Source: UBA4658 sp002405485
Lineage (GTDB): Bacteria; Planctomycetota; Phycisphaerae; Phycisphaerales; UBA1924
Length of the DNA: 32,892 nt
Reading direction: 5' to 3'
Assembly (NCBI GenBank): GCA_036823255.1
Contig: DAISGC010000042.1
Span: 1-32,892, forward strand
The position numbers were made by a program, and so were the translations under genes. Position 1 is the first letter of the stretch; each line of letters begins with the position of its first letter. Below are positions 8,323 through 16,426 of the stretch, in pieces. The notes beneath the pieces are model-generated. The model had not been told where the DNA came from. It saw nothing but the letters and a program-made list of their open reading frames with translations, and made no database searches.

Positions 8323-9117
8323 ATGACGACCATCGTCCGACAGCTCTCCGCTCAACGGCCCGCTCTGGCGGTCATTCTGGCCCGCGCCGGCAGCAAGGGG
8401 CTTCCGGGAAAGAACACCCGCGACATCGCCGGTCGCCCCTGCTTCGAGTGGTCGATCCTCCACGCACGTGCCGCCACACTCGTCGGTGCCGTCGCCATCC
8501 GCACCGACGATCAGGCCATCCTGCAGTCTGTAGCGTCCCACGACGACCTGATCGCGCTGCCGCGCCCCGCCGATCTCGCCGGAGACTCGGCGACCGTCGA
8601 CGCCGCCGCTCGCCACGCCGTCTCTCTGCTCGAAGCCGCCGCCCCGCTCGCCGAGCGCACCCCGATCGTCATCCTCTACGCCAACGTGCCCGTGCGCCCC
8701 CCCGATCTCATCGATCGCGCCGTGCAGACCCTCATCAGCACGGGCGCCGACAGCGTGCAGTCCTACGCCCCCGTGGGCAAGCACCACCCATGGTGGACGG
8801 CCCGGCTCGATCCCGACTCCGCCGTCGTCGCGCCCTGGGAGGGAACGGTGCTCAACCACAACGTCTTCCGCCGCCAGGATCTCCCGCCCGCGTTCATTCC
8901 CGACGGCGGCGTGCTCTGCGTCACCAGGGCCGCGCTCTTCCAGCAGGTTCCGGGCGCGACCCCCGGCCCGCACGCGTTCTTCGGCGTCGATCGCCGCGGC
9001 ATCCGCACCGCCGACGGCGACGTGCTCGATATCGACACCCGCATCGACGCCCTCGTCGCCGACGCCATCCTGCGCGACCGCCACCCCCAGAGCACGCCCG
9101 CCCATGCGCATTGCTGA
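8323..9117 (+). CDS. CMP-nonulosonate synthetase (cytidylyltransferase, NeuA/PseF family)
   Basis: Activates a nonulosonic acid (sialic, legionaminic or pseudaminic type) with CTP to give the CMP-sugar donor. The nucleotide-binding signature LARAGSKGLPGKN lies at about residues 20-32, with the downstream features IRTDDQAI, LYANVPVRPPDLIDRAV and VFRRQDLPPAFIPDGGVLCV typical of the family. It is 264 residues, a normal length. The ATG at 8323 follows the MAF stop by 5 bp. Its 3' end overlaps the start of the NeuB-like gene by 14 bp (ATG 9104, stop 9117), suggesting translational coupling. The exact sugar cannot be assigned from sequence, so no gene symbol is given. Confidence 0.88.
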   Translation: MTTIVRQLSAQRPALAVILARAGSKGLPGKNTRDIAGRPCFEWSILHARAATLVGAVAIRTDDQAILQSVASHDDLIALPRPADLAGDSATVDAAARHAVSLLEAAAPLAERTPIVILYANVPVRPPDLIDRAVQTLISTGADSVQSYAPVGKHHPWWTARLDPDSAVVAPWEGTVLNHNVFRRQDLPPAFIPDGGVLCVTRAALFQQVPGATPGPHAFFGVDRRGIRTADGDVLDIDTRIDALVADAILRDRHPQSTPAHAHC

Positions 9118-10156
9118 TCGCCTCATCCAGCCCGATTCCGCCGACGTGTACGTCATCGCCGAACTGGGCGTGAACCACGACGGCGATCCGCGCCGCGCCG
9201 TCGAACTCGCCCAGGCCGCCGCCCGCGCCGGCGCCGACGCCATCAAGCTCCAGCTCTTCGAGGCCGACCGCCTCATGAGCCGCGATGCCAAGCTCGCCGC
9301 ATACCAGAAAGCCGCCGGCGAGACCGACCCCATCGCCATGCTCCGCCGGCTCGAACTCTCCATCGGCGACATGGCCCCGGTCGTCGATCAAGCCCGGGCC
9401 CTCGGCGTGCACGCCATCGTCACCGTCTTCTCCGTCGAGCTCGTCGCCGTCGCCGAGTCGCTCCCCTGGCACGCCTACAAGACCGCGAGCCCGGACCTCA
9501 TCCACCTCCCGCTGCTGGTCGAACTCGCCCGCACCGGCCGCCCCCTCATCCTCTCCACGGGTGCCGCCACGCTCGACGAAGTCCGCCAGACCATGCACTG
9601 GCTGTCGTCCCTCGACGCGCTCGAGCGCACCGCCGTCATGCAGTGCGTGAGCAGCTACCCCACGCCCATGCAGCACGCCGAGCTCGCCGGCATCCCCGCC
9701 ATCGCCGCGATCTCCTGCGGCCCCGTGGGCTATAGCGACCACACGCCCGATCTGGATACCGGTGCGCTCGCCGTGTCGGCCGGAGCGGTGCTGCTGGAGA
9801 AGCACCTGACCTACTCCCGATCCGCCGCCGGGCCCGATCATGCCGCGTCGCTCGAGCCGGCTCAGTTCGCCGAGTACGTCCGCCGTGCTCGGGCCGCCGC
9901 GATCCGTCCGCGTCCGCCGTCGCCCGAACCGCTCAAGCGCGTCCTGGACATCGAGCGCGACGTCCGCACCGTCAGCCGCCAGTCGCTCGTGCTCACGCGC
10001 GATCTTGCCGCCGGACACGTGCTCACCCGCTCGGATCTGACCTTCAAGCGTCCCGGCACCGGCCTTCCGCCGTCGCTCCTCGACCGCGCCATCGGCGCTC
10101 GATTGCGCTCAAGCAAACCCGCCGACGGCCTGCTCACGACCGACGACCTTGCCTGA
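9104..10156 (+). CDS. Nonulosonate synthase (NeuB/PseI/LegI family) with C-terminal SAF domain
   Basis: Condenses phosphoenolpyruvate with a hexosamine-derived sugar to make a nonulosonic acid. The TIM-barrel N-terminal part carries YVIAELGVNHDGD, GADAIKLQLFEADRL, YKTASPDL, LILSTGAATLDEV, CVSSYPTP and GYSDHTPD, all characteristic. EKHLTY and the DHAASLEP stretch complete the active site. Residues about 285-350 form an antifreeze-like SAF domain (RDLAAGHVLTRSDLTFKRPGTGL). At 350 residues it is full length. It overlaps the CMP-sugar synthetase by 14 bp and follows the MAF transferase, so one operon makes, activates and attaches the sugar. It ends 6 bp from the convergent nadA. Confidence 0.9.
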   Translation: MRIADRLIQPDSADVYVIAELGVNHDGDPRRAVELAQAAARAGADAIKLQLFEADRLMSRDAKLAAYQKAAGETDPIAMLRRLELSIGDMAPVVDQARALGVHAIVTVFSVELVAVAESLPWHAYKTASPDLIHLPLLVELARTGRPLILSTGAATLDEVRQTMHWLSSLDALERTAVMQCVSSYPTPMQHAELAGIPAIAAISCGPVGYSDHTPDLDTGALAVSAGAVLLEKHLTYSRSAAGPDHAASLEPAQFAEYVRRARAAAIRPRPPSPEPLKRVLDIERDVRTVSRQSLVLTRDLAAGHVLTRSDLTFKRPGTGLPPSLLDRAIGARLRSSKPADGLLTTDDLA

Positions 10157-10162
10157 TCGCGC

Positions 10163-11440
10163 TCAGTCCACGGCCACCGGATCCTCGGCCTTGCCCTTCA
10201 CGCCCTTTGCCGACGCCCCCATCGGCGCAGACAACGACAGCATCCGATCGATCGCCTCAAGAGCCCGCTTGCGGGCCTCGGCGTGCACCGTGATCCGGTT
10301 CACCACCTTGCCCTGGGCCAGATTGTCCAGCACCCAGCACAGGTGCGCCTGGTCGATGCGGAACATCGTCGTGCACAGGCACTGGCAGTCCGAGAGAATC
10401 CGCACGTGCACGCCCCGCCCCGCCGCCTCCCGCGCCAGCCGGTTGACCAGATGCGTCTCGGTCCCCACGGCCCATCGCGATCCGGGCTTGGCCTCGCGAA
10501 TCGTCCGGATGATGTACTCCGTCGACCCGGCCAGATCCGACTTGTCCACGACCTCCTTGCAACACTCGGGATGCACCAGGATCGTCGTCGGTTCGCGCGT
10601 CGCGCCATGGATCTCGCCGCCCACGGCGTCCTCACGCCTCCGCGCGTCCTCGGCCCGGATCTGGTCGCAATGCTCCGGCCGGAACAGTTTGTGCACCGAG
10701 CAATGCCCGGCCCACAAGATCACCTTGGCCTCGGCCACCTGCTCGATGCTGCTTCCCCCGTACTCGTCACCCTTGGCCGCTCGCCGCGGATCGTACAGGC
10801 ACGTCTGCGTCCGAACGTCCAGCCCGTGCGCCGCCGCGGTGTTCCGCCCAAGGTGCTGATCCGGCAGGAAGAGCACCTTGATCTCCTCGCCGCTCTTTCT
10901 GGGCTTGGTCCCGCCCGCCATTGCCCACTCGAACATCTTCTGCGCGTTCGAGGACGTGCACACGATCCCGCCCTCGCGCCCGACGAACGCCTTGATCGCC
11001 GCCGTCGAGTTGATGTACGTGATCGGAATGATCCGCCCCTTCCACCCGCGCGCCCTCAGCCCTTCGTGCAACGTGTCCCACGCGCTCAGCGCGTCGTCAT
11101 AGTCCGCCATGTCCGCCATCGAACACCCCGCCGACAGATCCGGCAGAATCACGCTCACGTGCTCCGGCGTGAGCAGGTCGGCGGTCTCGGCCATGAAGTG
11201 CACGCCGCAGAACACCACATACTTCGCCCCGGCCTCCTTCACCTTCGACGCCGCAAGCTGCGAGAGCTTCAGCGAGTCCCCTGTGAAATCCGCGTGCCGG
11301 ATCACCTCGTCGGTCTGGTAGTGGTGCCCCAGGATCACCAGATCCTTCCCAAGCTCCCGCCGACGCGCACGGATCCGCTCGGCAAGCTGCTCGACGCTCG
11401 CCCTGACATACTCATCCGAAAGCGACGGCTGCCACAACAT
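10163..11440 (-). CDS. nadA: Quinolinate synthase
   Basis: Condenses iminoaspartate with dihydroxyacetone phosphate to quinolinate, in de novo NAD synthesis. Key motifs are LGHHYQ (38-43), CGVHFMAETA, the first cluster cysteine in SAGCSMAD (Cys106), YINSTAAIKA, VCTSSNA, FLPDQHLGRN, HPECCKEVV and SDCQCLCTTM. The [4Fe-4S] ligands of the family are Cys106 and one cysteine from each of the latter two motifs. At 425 residues it is longer than short NadA forms but normal for the long type. The last 25 residues are a charged tail without family similarity. Convergent with the nonulosonate operon; no nadB or nadC is in view. A TAGGAT hexamer (minus strand, 11490-11485) is a possible -10 for it. Confidence 0.95.
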   Translation of the reverse strand: MLWQPSLSDEYVRASVEQLAERIRARRRELGKDLVILGHHYQTDEVIRHADFTGDSLKLSQLAASKVKEAGAKYVVFCGVHFMAETADLLTPEHVSVILPDLSAGCSMADMADYDDALSAWDTLHEGLRARGWKGRIIPITYINSTAAIKAFVGREGGIVCTSSNAQKMFEWAMAGGTKPRKSGEEIKVLFLPDQHLGRNTAAAHGLDVRTQTCLYDPRRAAKGDEYGGSSIEQVAEAKVILWAGHCSVHKLFRPEHCDQIRAEDARRREDAVGGEIHGATREPTTILVHPECCKEVVDKSDLAGSTEYIIRTIREAKPGSRWAVGTETHLVNRLAREAAGRGVHVRILSDCQCLCTTMFRIDQAHLCWVLDNLAQGKVVNRITVHAEARKRALEAIDRMLSLSAPMGASAKGVKGKAEDPVAVD

Positions 11441-11535
11441 CGGTGCGCTCCCTCCGCAGGCCGCCTCCCGGCATGCGAGCGTTCATCCTAGAAGTCCCGA
11501 ACGCCTCGATCGCACGCCCACCCGACGCGCCAACA

Positions 11536-11880
11536 ATGTTCCGCCCACACATGACCGGCCAACCCGACAAACCCCCGCTCCTCCGCAATCTCGGCGCCTT
11601 CGTCGGCCACATCTGGCAAGGCATCAAGAGCGACCCCGACCCGTCCGCACCCGCCCAGCCCGTCGCCCCGAGCACCCAGATCCCGCCTCCGTCGCCCGAG
11701 ACCGCCCCGGCCTCGCCAGCCACCCCCCGCACGCCCGCTGTTCGCCAGATCATCGAACAGCACCAGCTCGAAACTCCGCAGGGCACCGTTGTCCTGCGTC
11801 GCACCATCATCGACGAGGTCGAGCACCACCCTCTGGCCTCCCCGCCGCCGACCTCCCCGCCGCCGCCGCCCTCAACCTGA
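11536..11880 (+). CDS. Small proline-rich hypothetical protein
   Basis: A 114-residue protein starting at ATG 11536 (11551 is an equally good start, and 11473 a poorer one). The N-terminal block (PPLLRNLGAFVGHIWQGIK) and a second block near the C-terminus (VRQIIEQHQLETPQGTVVLRR) look constrained. They are separated by about 35 residues of Pro/Ala/Ser linker, and the tail is Pro-rich. No known domain was recognised. It lies divergent from nadA and 28 bp upstream of the glycosyltransferase gene, with which it may be co-transcribed. Codon use matches the neighbours, supporting a real gene. Confidence 0.6.
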   Translation: MFRPHMTGQPDKPPLLRNLGAFVGHIWQGIKSDPDPSAPAQPVAPSTQIPPPSPETAPASPATPRTPAVRQIIEQHQLETPQGTVVLRRTIIDEVEHHPLASPPPTSPPPPPST

Positions 11881-11908
11881 TCGCCGACGCACGCCGACAC
11901 TCCCGTTC

Positions 11909-13198
11909 ATGCGCCTCCTCCTCATCACTCTCGGCTCCCACGGCGACATCCATCCCTTCTTCGCCATCGCCCAGGCCATGCGGGCCGCCGGCCACGAGGC
12001 GATCGTCGCCACCAACCCATACTTCCAGGATCAGGCCAATCGCGCCGGCATCCCCTTCGCCGCGCTCTCCGATCGCGTCGACGTCGCCGAGATCATGCAG
12101 CACCCCGGCGTCATGCACGCCTCAAAGGGCCCGCGCGTCGTGCTCAAAGAGCTCACGCTCCCCCTCGTGCCCGAGTTCTTCGCCCGAACAACCCGGCTGA
12201 TCCAGGACATCCGCCCAGACGCCGCGATCATCCATCCGATCGTCCTGGGCTCACACTGGGCCTGCGAGAAGGCCGGCGTCCCCATCATCACCGCCACGCT
12301 CGCACCCATCGGGTGGATGCGCGCCAAAGACAAGATCGTCTTCGGCCAGTGGCGCACCCATGACCCGCGCCTCTACGCCACACGCTTCGACGCGTGGATC
12401 GGTCGCCACATCGTCCGATGGATGCTCGATCCTCCGCTCAACCGCATCCGCGCCGACCTCGGCCTGCCCAGGCTCCGCGACATCCTCATCTCCGAGTTCA
12501 TGCGCCCGGGGCTCAACCTCGGGCTCTGGTCCTCCCACTTCCGTCCGCCCGCACCGGGCGATCCGCCCGGCAGCGTCATCACCGGCTTCCCGTTCTTCGA
12601 CACCCACCACGATCACCACGACGATGATCCCGCGCTCGAGCGCTTCCTCAGCGACGGCGACCCGCCCATCGTCTTCGCCCAGGGCACCACCGCCGTCCAC
12701 ATCCGTTCACGCTTCTACGACTGCGCCATCCAGGCCGCCGCCGCCCTCAACCGACGCGCCGTGCTGCTCGTCGGGCGATCCGAGTACCGATCCCGCCTCC
12801 CCACGCTCCCCCCAACCGTCTACGCCGCCACCTACGCCCCGTTCAGCTCGCTCCTCCCCCGGGCCTGCGCCACGGTCCATCACGGGGGCATCGGCTCCAC
12901 CGCCCAGGGCCTCCGCTCAGGGAGGCCCACCGTCATCACGCCCCTCGCCCATGACCAGTTCGATAACGCCGCGCGCGCCAAGCGCCTGGGCGTCAGCGAG
13001 ACGCTCTTCCACTCTCGGCTCTCGCCCCGCGCGCTCACCAGTGCCCTGGCCCGCGTGCTTGAGAACCCTGGAACCGCGGCAAGGGCCCACGCACTCTCCA
13101 AAGCCGTGCTCTCGGAACACCCCACGACCGAGATTCCCCGGCTCATCGCCGAATGGCCAGAGCGAGCCAAAGGCCTGAATTCTCAGGGTGCCCACTGA
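11909..13198 (+). CDS. UGT/GT1-type glycosyltransferase (GT-B fold)
   Basis: Resembles the UDP-glycosyltransferase superfamily that glycosylates lipids or small molecules, including bacterial GT28-like and macrolide-type enzymes. The N-terminal Rossmann start MRLLLITLGSHGDIHPFFAIA and the C-terminal donor-binding motif HHGGIGSTAQGLRSGRPTV (about residues 323-341) with HDQFDNA are diagnostic. A His/Asp-rich loop (THHDHHDDD, about 231-239) between the domains is unusual. The ATG at 11909 was chosen because MRLLLITLG is the family's N-terminus. It is 429 residues, normal length. It has no Shine-Dalgarno and follows the proline-rich gene by 28 bp. Acceptor unknown. Confidence 0.85.
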   Translation: MRLLLITLGSHGDIHPFFAIAQAMRAAGHEAIVATNPYFQDQANRAGIPFAALSDRVDVAEIMQHPGVMHASKGPRVVLKELTLPLVPEFFARTTRLIQDIRPDAAIIHPIVLGSHWACEKAGVPIITATLAPIGWMRAKDKIVFGQWRTHDPRLYATRFDAWIGRHIVRWMLDPPLNRIRADLGLPRLRDILISEFMRPGLNLGLWSSHFRPPAPGDPPGSVITGFPFFDTHHDHHDDDPALERFLSDGDPPIVFAQGTTAVHIRSRFYDCAIQAAAALNRRAVLLVGRSEYRSRLPTLPPTVYAATYAPFSSLLPRACATVHHGGIGSTAQGLRSGRPTVITPLAHDQFDNAARAKRLGVSETLFHSRLSPRALTSALARVLENPGTAARAHALSKAVLSEHPTTEIPRLIAEWPERAKGLNSQGAH

Positions 13199-13311
13199 TT
13201 GTGGACGACCAAGCGGCAATTTGGGTAACTTGCTTGAGGGGCTTCTCCACGAAATCCTGATCATTCAACCGACATCTTCGCTTGCATCAAAACCAACATG
13301 TGGTAACGTAA

Positions 13312-13479
13312 ACTCCGCGACTTTGTCGCCCAAGATTCGTGAAGTTCGGGCCCCCGGCCGGTGATCACGGTGATCTCCGACAACCGGTGGTGCCTGTTCA
13401 TCAGAAGGAATCGGGCAGCCGATTCCACACTACGACAGGAAGAAGGCCGGTGTGCGTTGCACCGGCCTGCTTCCTTTTT
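13312..13479 (+). ncRNA. Candidate structured small RNA ending in an intrinsic terminator
   Basis: Following a plausible promoter (TTGCAT/TAACGT) are three helices. The first is CCGGT 13358-13362 pairing with ACCGG 13383-13387 around the inner hairpin GATCA-CGG-TGATC. The second is an 8-bp perfect stem GGAATCGG/CCGATTCC with loop GCAG (13407-13426). The third is the terminator hairpin (13437-13475) followed by T's. No known RNA family was recognised; the 5' end is a guess. It could instead be a long structured 3' UTR of the upstream glycosyltransferase. Confidence 0.4.
13437..13479 (+). terminator. Intrinsic terminator
   Basis: GGCCGGTG (13445-13452) pairs with CACCGGCC (13460-13467). Outside it, AGGAAG (13437-13442) pairs with CTTCCT (13470-13475). 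A run of T's ends at 13479. Confidence 0.8.
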
Positions 13480-13573
13480 GGGCCAAAGCCCCCCGAACGC
13501 GATCCTCCCGCGCTCCTCCGTATAGTGCTCTCACCGCTGGAGCATCTTGCCCCCGCGGCACACGGAGGTCTCC

Positions 13574-14194
13574 ATGTCGATCCTGTCCCGTCAGCGCGTT
13601 CTCGTCCTCGCCGCACTGCTTGCCTGCGCCGGTCTGGCCCTCATCGGCGCCCGCGCCGCGGCCACCGCCGCCCGCTTCGGTCCCCCCGCCGCCCCGGTCA
13701 TCGCCGTCGTCGATCTCGACTCCGTCCTGCAGGGCCTCAACGAGAAGAAGGACCGCGAGGCCGCCCTGCAGACCACCCTCAAGGACCTGCAGTCCCGCGT
13801 CAACGCCCTGGGCGAGGAGGCCAAGAACGAGCAGGCCAAGCTCGAACAGGCCACCGACGCCCAGAAGCCCGCCCTCGCCAAGGCCCTGCGCGAGAAGATC
13901 ATCCGCGCCGAGTTCGAGAAGCAGTACTCCGAGAAGATCCTCACCGAGATGTCCGGCGAGGTCATCCGCGAGATCTACCTCAAGATCGACAACGCCACCG
14001 AACGACTCGCCAAGCAGAACGGCTACCAGCTCGTCCTCGCTTCCGATGAGAAGAACCCCGTCCCCGACCGCGGCTCGACCTCCGACATCCTCCGCTCCAT
14101 CGCCAGCAAGCGCATGCTCTTTGTCGATCCCTCCCTGGACATCACCCAGGAGGTCATCACCCTCATGAACAACGAGTACGCCGCCAGGAAGTGA
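13574..14194 (+). CDS. OmpH/Skp-like periplasmic chaperone
   Basis: A 206-residue exported protein of the OmpH/Skp family, which holds outer-membrane proteins unfolded in the periplasm. An N-terminal signal segment (VLVLAALLACAGLALIGARAAA) is followed by the family's opening strand PVIAVVDLDSVLQG at about residue 45. A long charged coiled coil follows (EKKDREAALQTTLKDL onward to about 140), then a C-terminal strand region (YQLVLASDE, MLFVDPSLDITQEVI) as in Skp. GGAGG at 13564-13568 sets the start at 13574; TATAGT at 13521-13526 is a likely -10. It is monocistronic, with a terminator at 14237-14265. No bamA or lpxD neighbour is present, which is unlike the proteobacterial arrangement. Confidence 0.8.
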   Translation: MSILSRQRVLVLAALLACAGLALIGARAAATAARFGPPAAPVIAVVDLDSVLQGLNEKKDREAALQTTLKDLQSRVNALGEEAKNEQAKLEQATDAQKPALAKALREKIIRAEFEKQYSEKILTEMSGEVIREIYLKIDNATERLAKQNGYQLVLASDEKNPVPDRGSTSDILRSIASKRMLFVDPSLDITQEVITLMNNEYAARK

Positions 14195-14236
14195 TGCTCC
14201 CGGCGGGCTCGGCCCCACCATCTCTGGTCTCCCTCC

Positions 14237-14265
14237 AAAGGCCCGGTGTTTCCGCCGGGCCTTTT
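14237..14265 (+). terminator. Intrinsic terminator after the OmpH-like gene
   Basis: GGCCCGG (14240-14246) pairs with CCGGGCC (14255-14261) and is followed by TTTT (14262-14265). AAA precedes the stem. Confidence 0.85.
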
Positions 14266-14356
14266 CCGTGCTCAGCGCGTGCGGACGTGCCTCTTGGACC
14301 AGCCGGGCTCCGCACCGTATCCTGTTGTTCCGCAGCCCCGAGGAGATTCATCCGCC

Positions 14357-15043
14357 ATGCCTAGCGCGACTTCCTGGACTCCGCCGCCCGCCACGGACGC
14401 GCAATGGAACGCGCTCATCCACGACAGCGGCGCCGCCGTCGCCGTCTTTGACGCCGATGGCTGGTGCCACTTCGCCAATCCCGTCTTCATGCGCCTCAGC
14501 GGCGTGAAGACCATGGATGAGCTCCGCCGCCTCTCCATCGAGGACCGCCTGCAGCATGACATGGCCGAGGAACGTCTGGCCATCCTCCGCGATGTCATCC
14601 GCAACGGGCACGCGCAGATGTTCAAGGACATGCGCCGGGGCAAGGCCATGGTCGTGACCGCACGCCAGTTCCCGGGCCAGCCCGGCTTCTGCCTCGCCGT
14701 CTATCGCCCCGCCGACATCCCAAACTGGGCCTCCGACGCCGAACCCACCGACGTCGACACCGCCCAGATCCGCCACGTTGATCAGGGGCCCATCGGGGTG
14801 CTCAGCGAGCGCGAGAAAGAGATCCTCGCGCTCATCGGCATGGGACTCACCAGCGCGCAGATCGCCAAGAAGCTCTGTCGAACCATCAAGACCATCGAGT
14901 GGCACCGGAGCGCCATCGCCCGCAAGCTCCACACCAAGGACCGCGTCGCCCTCGCCCAGATGGCCATCCAGGCCGGGCTCTGCTCCCCCACATTCAAGAT
15001 CCCGGGCACGCGCTCACGCGGCAGCAATCACGTCGCCGACTGA
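14357..15043 (+). CDS. PAS domain, LuxR-type transcriptional regulator
   Basis: A 228-residue cytoplasmic regulator. Residues about 15-130 form a PAS-like sensor (AAVAVFDADGWCHFANPVFMRLSG is the typical N-terminal strand-loop). Residues about 148-210 form a LuxR/FixJ helix-turn-helix (LSEREKEILALIGMGL, TSAQIAKKLCRTIKTIEWHR, IARKLH). GAGGAG at 14340-14345 sets the ATG at 14357; an upstream extension of the frame is not protein-like. A His/Cys pair in the PAS part (DGWCHF) could bind a ligand, but this is only a possibility. It lacks a receiver domain, so it is not a classical response regulator. It stands alone between a terminator and a convergent prepilin gene. Confidence 0.85.
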   Translation: MPSATSWTPPPATDAQWNALIHDSGAAVAVFDADGWCHFANPVFMRLSGVKTMDELRRLSIEDRLQHDMAEERLAILRDVIRNGHAQMFKDMRRGKAMVVTARQFPGQPGFCLAVYRPADIPNWASDAEPTDVDTAQIRHVDQGPIGVLSEREKEILALIGMGLTSAQIAKKLCRTIKTIEWHRSAIARKLHTKDRVALAQMAIQAGLCSPTFKIPGTRSRGSNHVAD

Positions 15044-15064
15044 CCCGCCCGCCTGCCGATCACC

Positions 15065-15082
15065 GCCCGCCGATCAGCGGGC
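15065..15082. terminator. Weak hairpin between two convergent genes
   Basis: GCCCGC (15065-15070), loop CGATCA, GCGGGC (15077-15082). There is no T-tract. It overlaps the stop of the convergent prepilin gene and may end transcription from either side. Confidence 0.3.
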
Positions 15083-15904
15083 CCGCGGCGCATCCATCGT
15101 TCCAAACCCCTCGGGCATGCTCTCCATCCGCACCCACCCCGATGGCGCGGTGACATACACGTCGTTGGCATCAAAGTCGCGCGGCTCCCGGTCCGGCTCG
15201 CTCCCGCCCCGAGGCATGCTCATGCCCTCGGCGTGCCCCTCCAGAAACACCGAGTTCCCCCGCCCGCCGTGCCGCGTCGAGATCTGATCCCAGTTCCCCC
15301 ACTGCAGGTCCCGGATGCGCCCGTTGTACCAGTGCGTGCTCTCTTCCACGTACAACAGCATCCCGCTGAACCCGGTCAGCCCGTCGGCCCGCTCCCATCG
15401 CGCCGGCGGCCGCACGTCGACCCCGAACTCCTCCGGACTCGTGACCCGGGCCATCTTGACGCTCCGCCCCAGCCGGGCTCCCTCCATCGCCCGCACGAAC
15501 GTGTAGTCAAAGTCCAGGTCGGTCTTGCCCCCGAACATGTTCGCTCCCGTCGAGCCCTCGCCCGCGGCTCGGCGACGATTGCTCGGGCACTCCGCGATCG
15601 CGTCCACGTTGTCCACGTATTCATACATCCGTCCGGGCACGCGCCGGCCAGTTGCCGGGTCGACGAGTTCGGCGTTGGTGCTCAGATCCATGAGCCGAAG
15701 ACTGTCCCTGGGCCAGAGCCGCTCCTGATGGTCGTTGGCATAGGTCGTCGCCGCCACGCCCATCTGCCGAAGGTTCGACAGGCACGCCGCCGACCGCCCC
15801 GCATCGCGGGCCAATCCCAGCGCCGGCAGCAGCAACCCGATGAGGATCGCGATCACCGCGATGACCACGAGCAGTTCGATGAGCGTGAACCCGCGACGCG
15901 CCAT
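15074..15904 (-). CDS. Type IV pilin-like (prepilin) protein with planctomycete-type C-terminal domain
   Basis: A 276-residue exported protein with a textbook class III signal: MARRGFTLIELLVVIAVIAI, with cleavage expected after Gly5 and Glu10 in the mature helix. The next segment (LLPALGLARDAGRSAACLSNLRQMG) is the repetitive start typical of the many prepilin-like proteins of planctomycetes. The remainder is a soluble head with VFLEGHAEGMSMP, matching the 'DGHVE' type end of such proteins. GGAGG lies just upstream (minus strand), fixing the start at 15904. Such proteins are secreted or assembled by a type II-like system; the specific role is unknown. The next gene upstream on the same strand is the YjfB-like gene. 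Confidence 0.85.
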   Translation of the reverse strand: MARRGFTLIELLVVIAVIAILIGLLLPALGLARDAGRSAACLSNLRQMGVAATTYANDHQERLWPRDSLRLMDLSTNAELVDPATGRRVPGRMYEYVDNVDAIAECPSNRRRAAGEGSTGANMFGGKTDLDFDYTFVRAMEGARLGRSVKMARVTSPEEFGVDVRPPARWERADGLTGFSGMLLYVEESTHWYNGRIRDLQWGNWDQISTRHGGRGNSVFLEGHAEGMSMPRGGSEPDREPRDFDANDVYVTAPSGWVRMESMPEGFGTMDAPRAR

Positions 15905-16094
15905 GAGACCTCCAAACCGGCGGTGCCGACGACGATCCACCGCTCCCGCCACCAGCGCGCTTCGATTGCGCACGCGCATCAGCCGCGACAGACCGCTGAT
16001 CCGCATGATCTTCCCATGACCATCTTCGACGCATCCCCCGGCCGCCGACGCTCTTTGTTCTGTGAAGATTCGCGCGCGCCCGCGAGACGTCGCG

Positions 16095-16295
16095 TCAGGC
16101 CCGGACGTCCACCGCCCGGCCAACGCCCGTCTCCCGCGCCACCGCCTCCTGGATCTGCCCCGCCGACTCCAGCAGCGCGATCGCCGCGTCCCCCTGAAGC
16201 TGCGTCACGTCCATCGCCTTGCGCGCCACCGCCACGCCCACCTGCGTCTTGAGCTGCGCAGTCGAGATGTCCGTGCTGAGCTTCGCAATGTCCAT
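16095..16295 (-). CDS. YjfB-family putative motility protein
   Basis: A 66-residue protein whose start MDIAKLSTDISTAQLKTQVG and following VARKAMDVTQLQG match the short YjfB family (PF14070), which is linked to motility genes in Bacillus and Clostridium. It has no signal peptide or membrane segment. The ATG at 16295 is the only good start. Its presence, together with the MAF/nonulosonate operon, points to a flagellated organism. It lies 190 bp upstream of the prepilin on the same strand. The biochemical role of the family is not known to me. Confidence 0.75.
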   Translation of the reverse strand: MDIAKLSTDISTAQLKTQVGVAVARKAMDVTQLQGDAAIALLESAGQIQEAVARETGVGRAVDVRA

Positions 16296-16426
16296 ACCGA
16301 CATCATCGGCCCGCGGACATCACGCCTTCATTGCGGCCGCCGATGCTCGCCGGACCACCAACCCCCGGTTTGTGCTGCTCGCCGCCCCACTCCTCCCAGG
16401 CTCTGTGCATCCACGTGGCTCGTGCC

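Larger units (their letters stand above)
13199..13573 (+). other. Intergenic region with candidate promoter, structured RNA and terminator
   Basis: No protein gene is seen in these 375 bp, which are A+T-rich at the left. They hold a candidate promoter (TTGCAT 13282-13287, TAACGT 13304-13309, 16-bp spacer), three successive hairpins ending in an intrinsic terminator (13358-13479), and TATAGT at 13521-13526 ahead of the OmpH-like gene. Confidence 0.5.
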
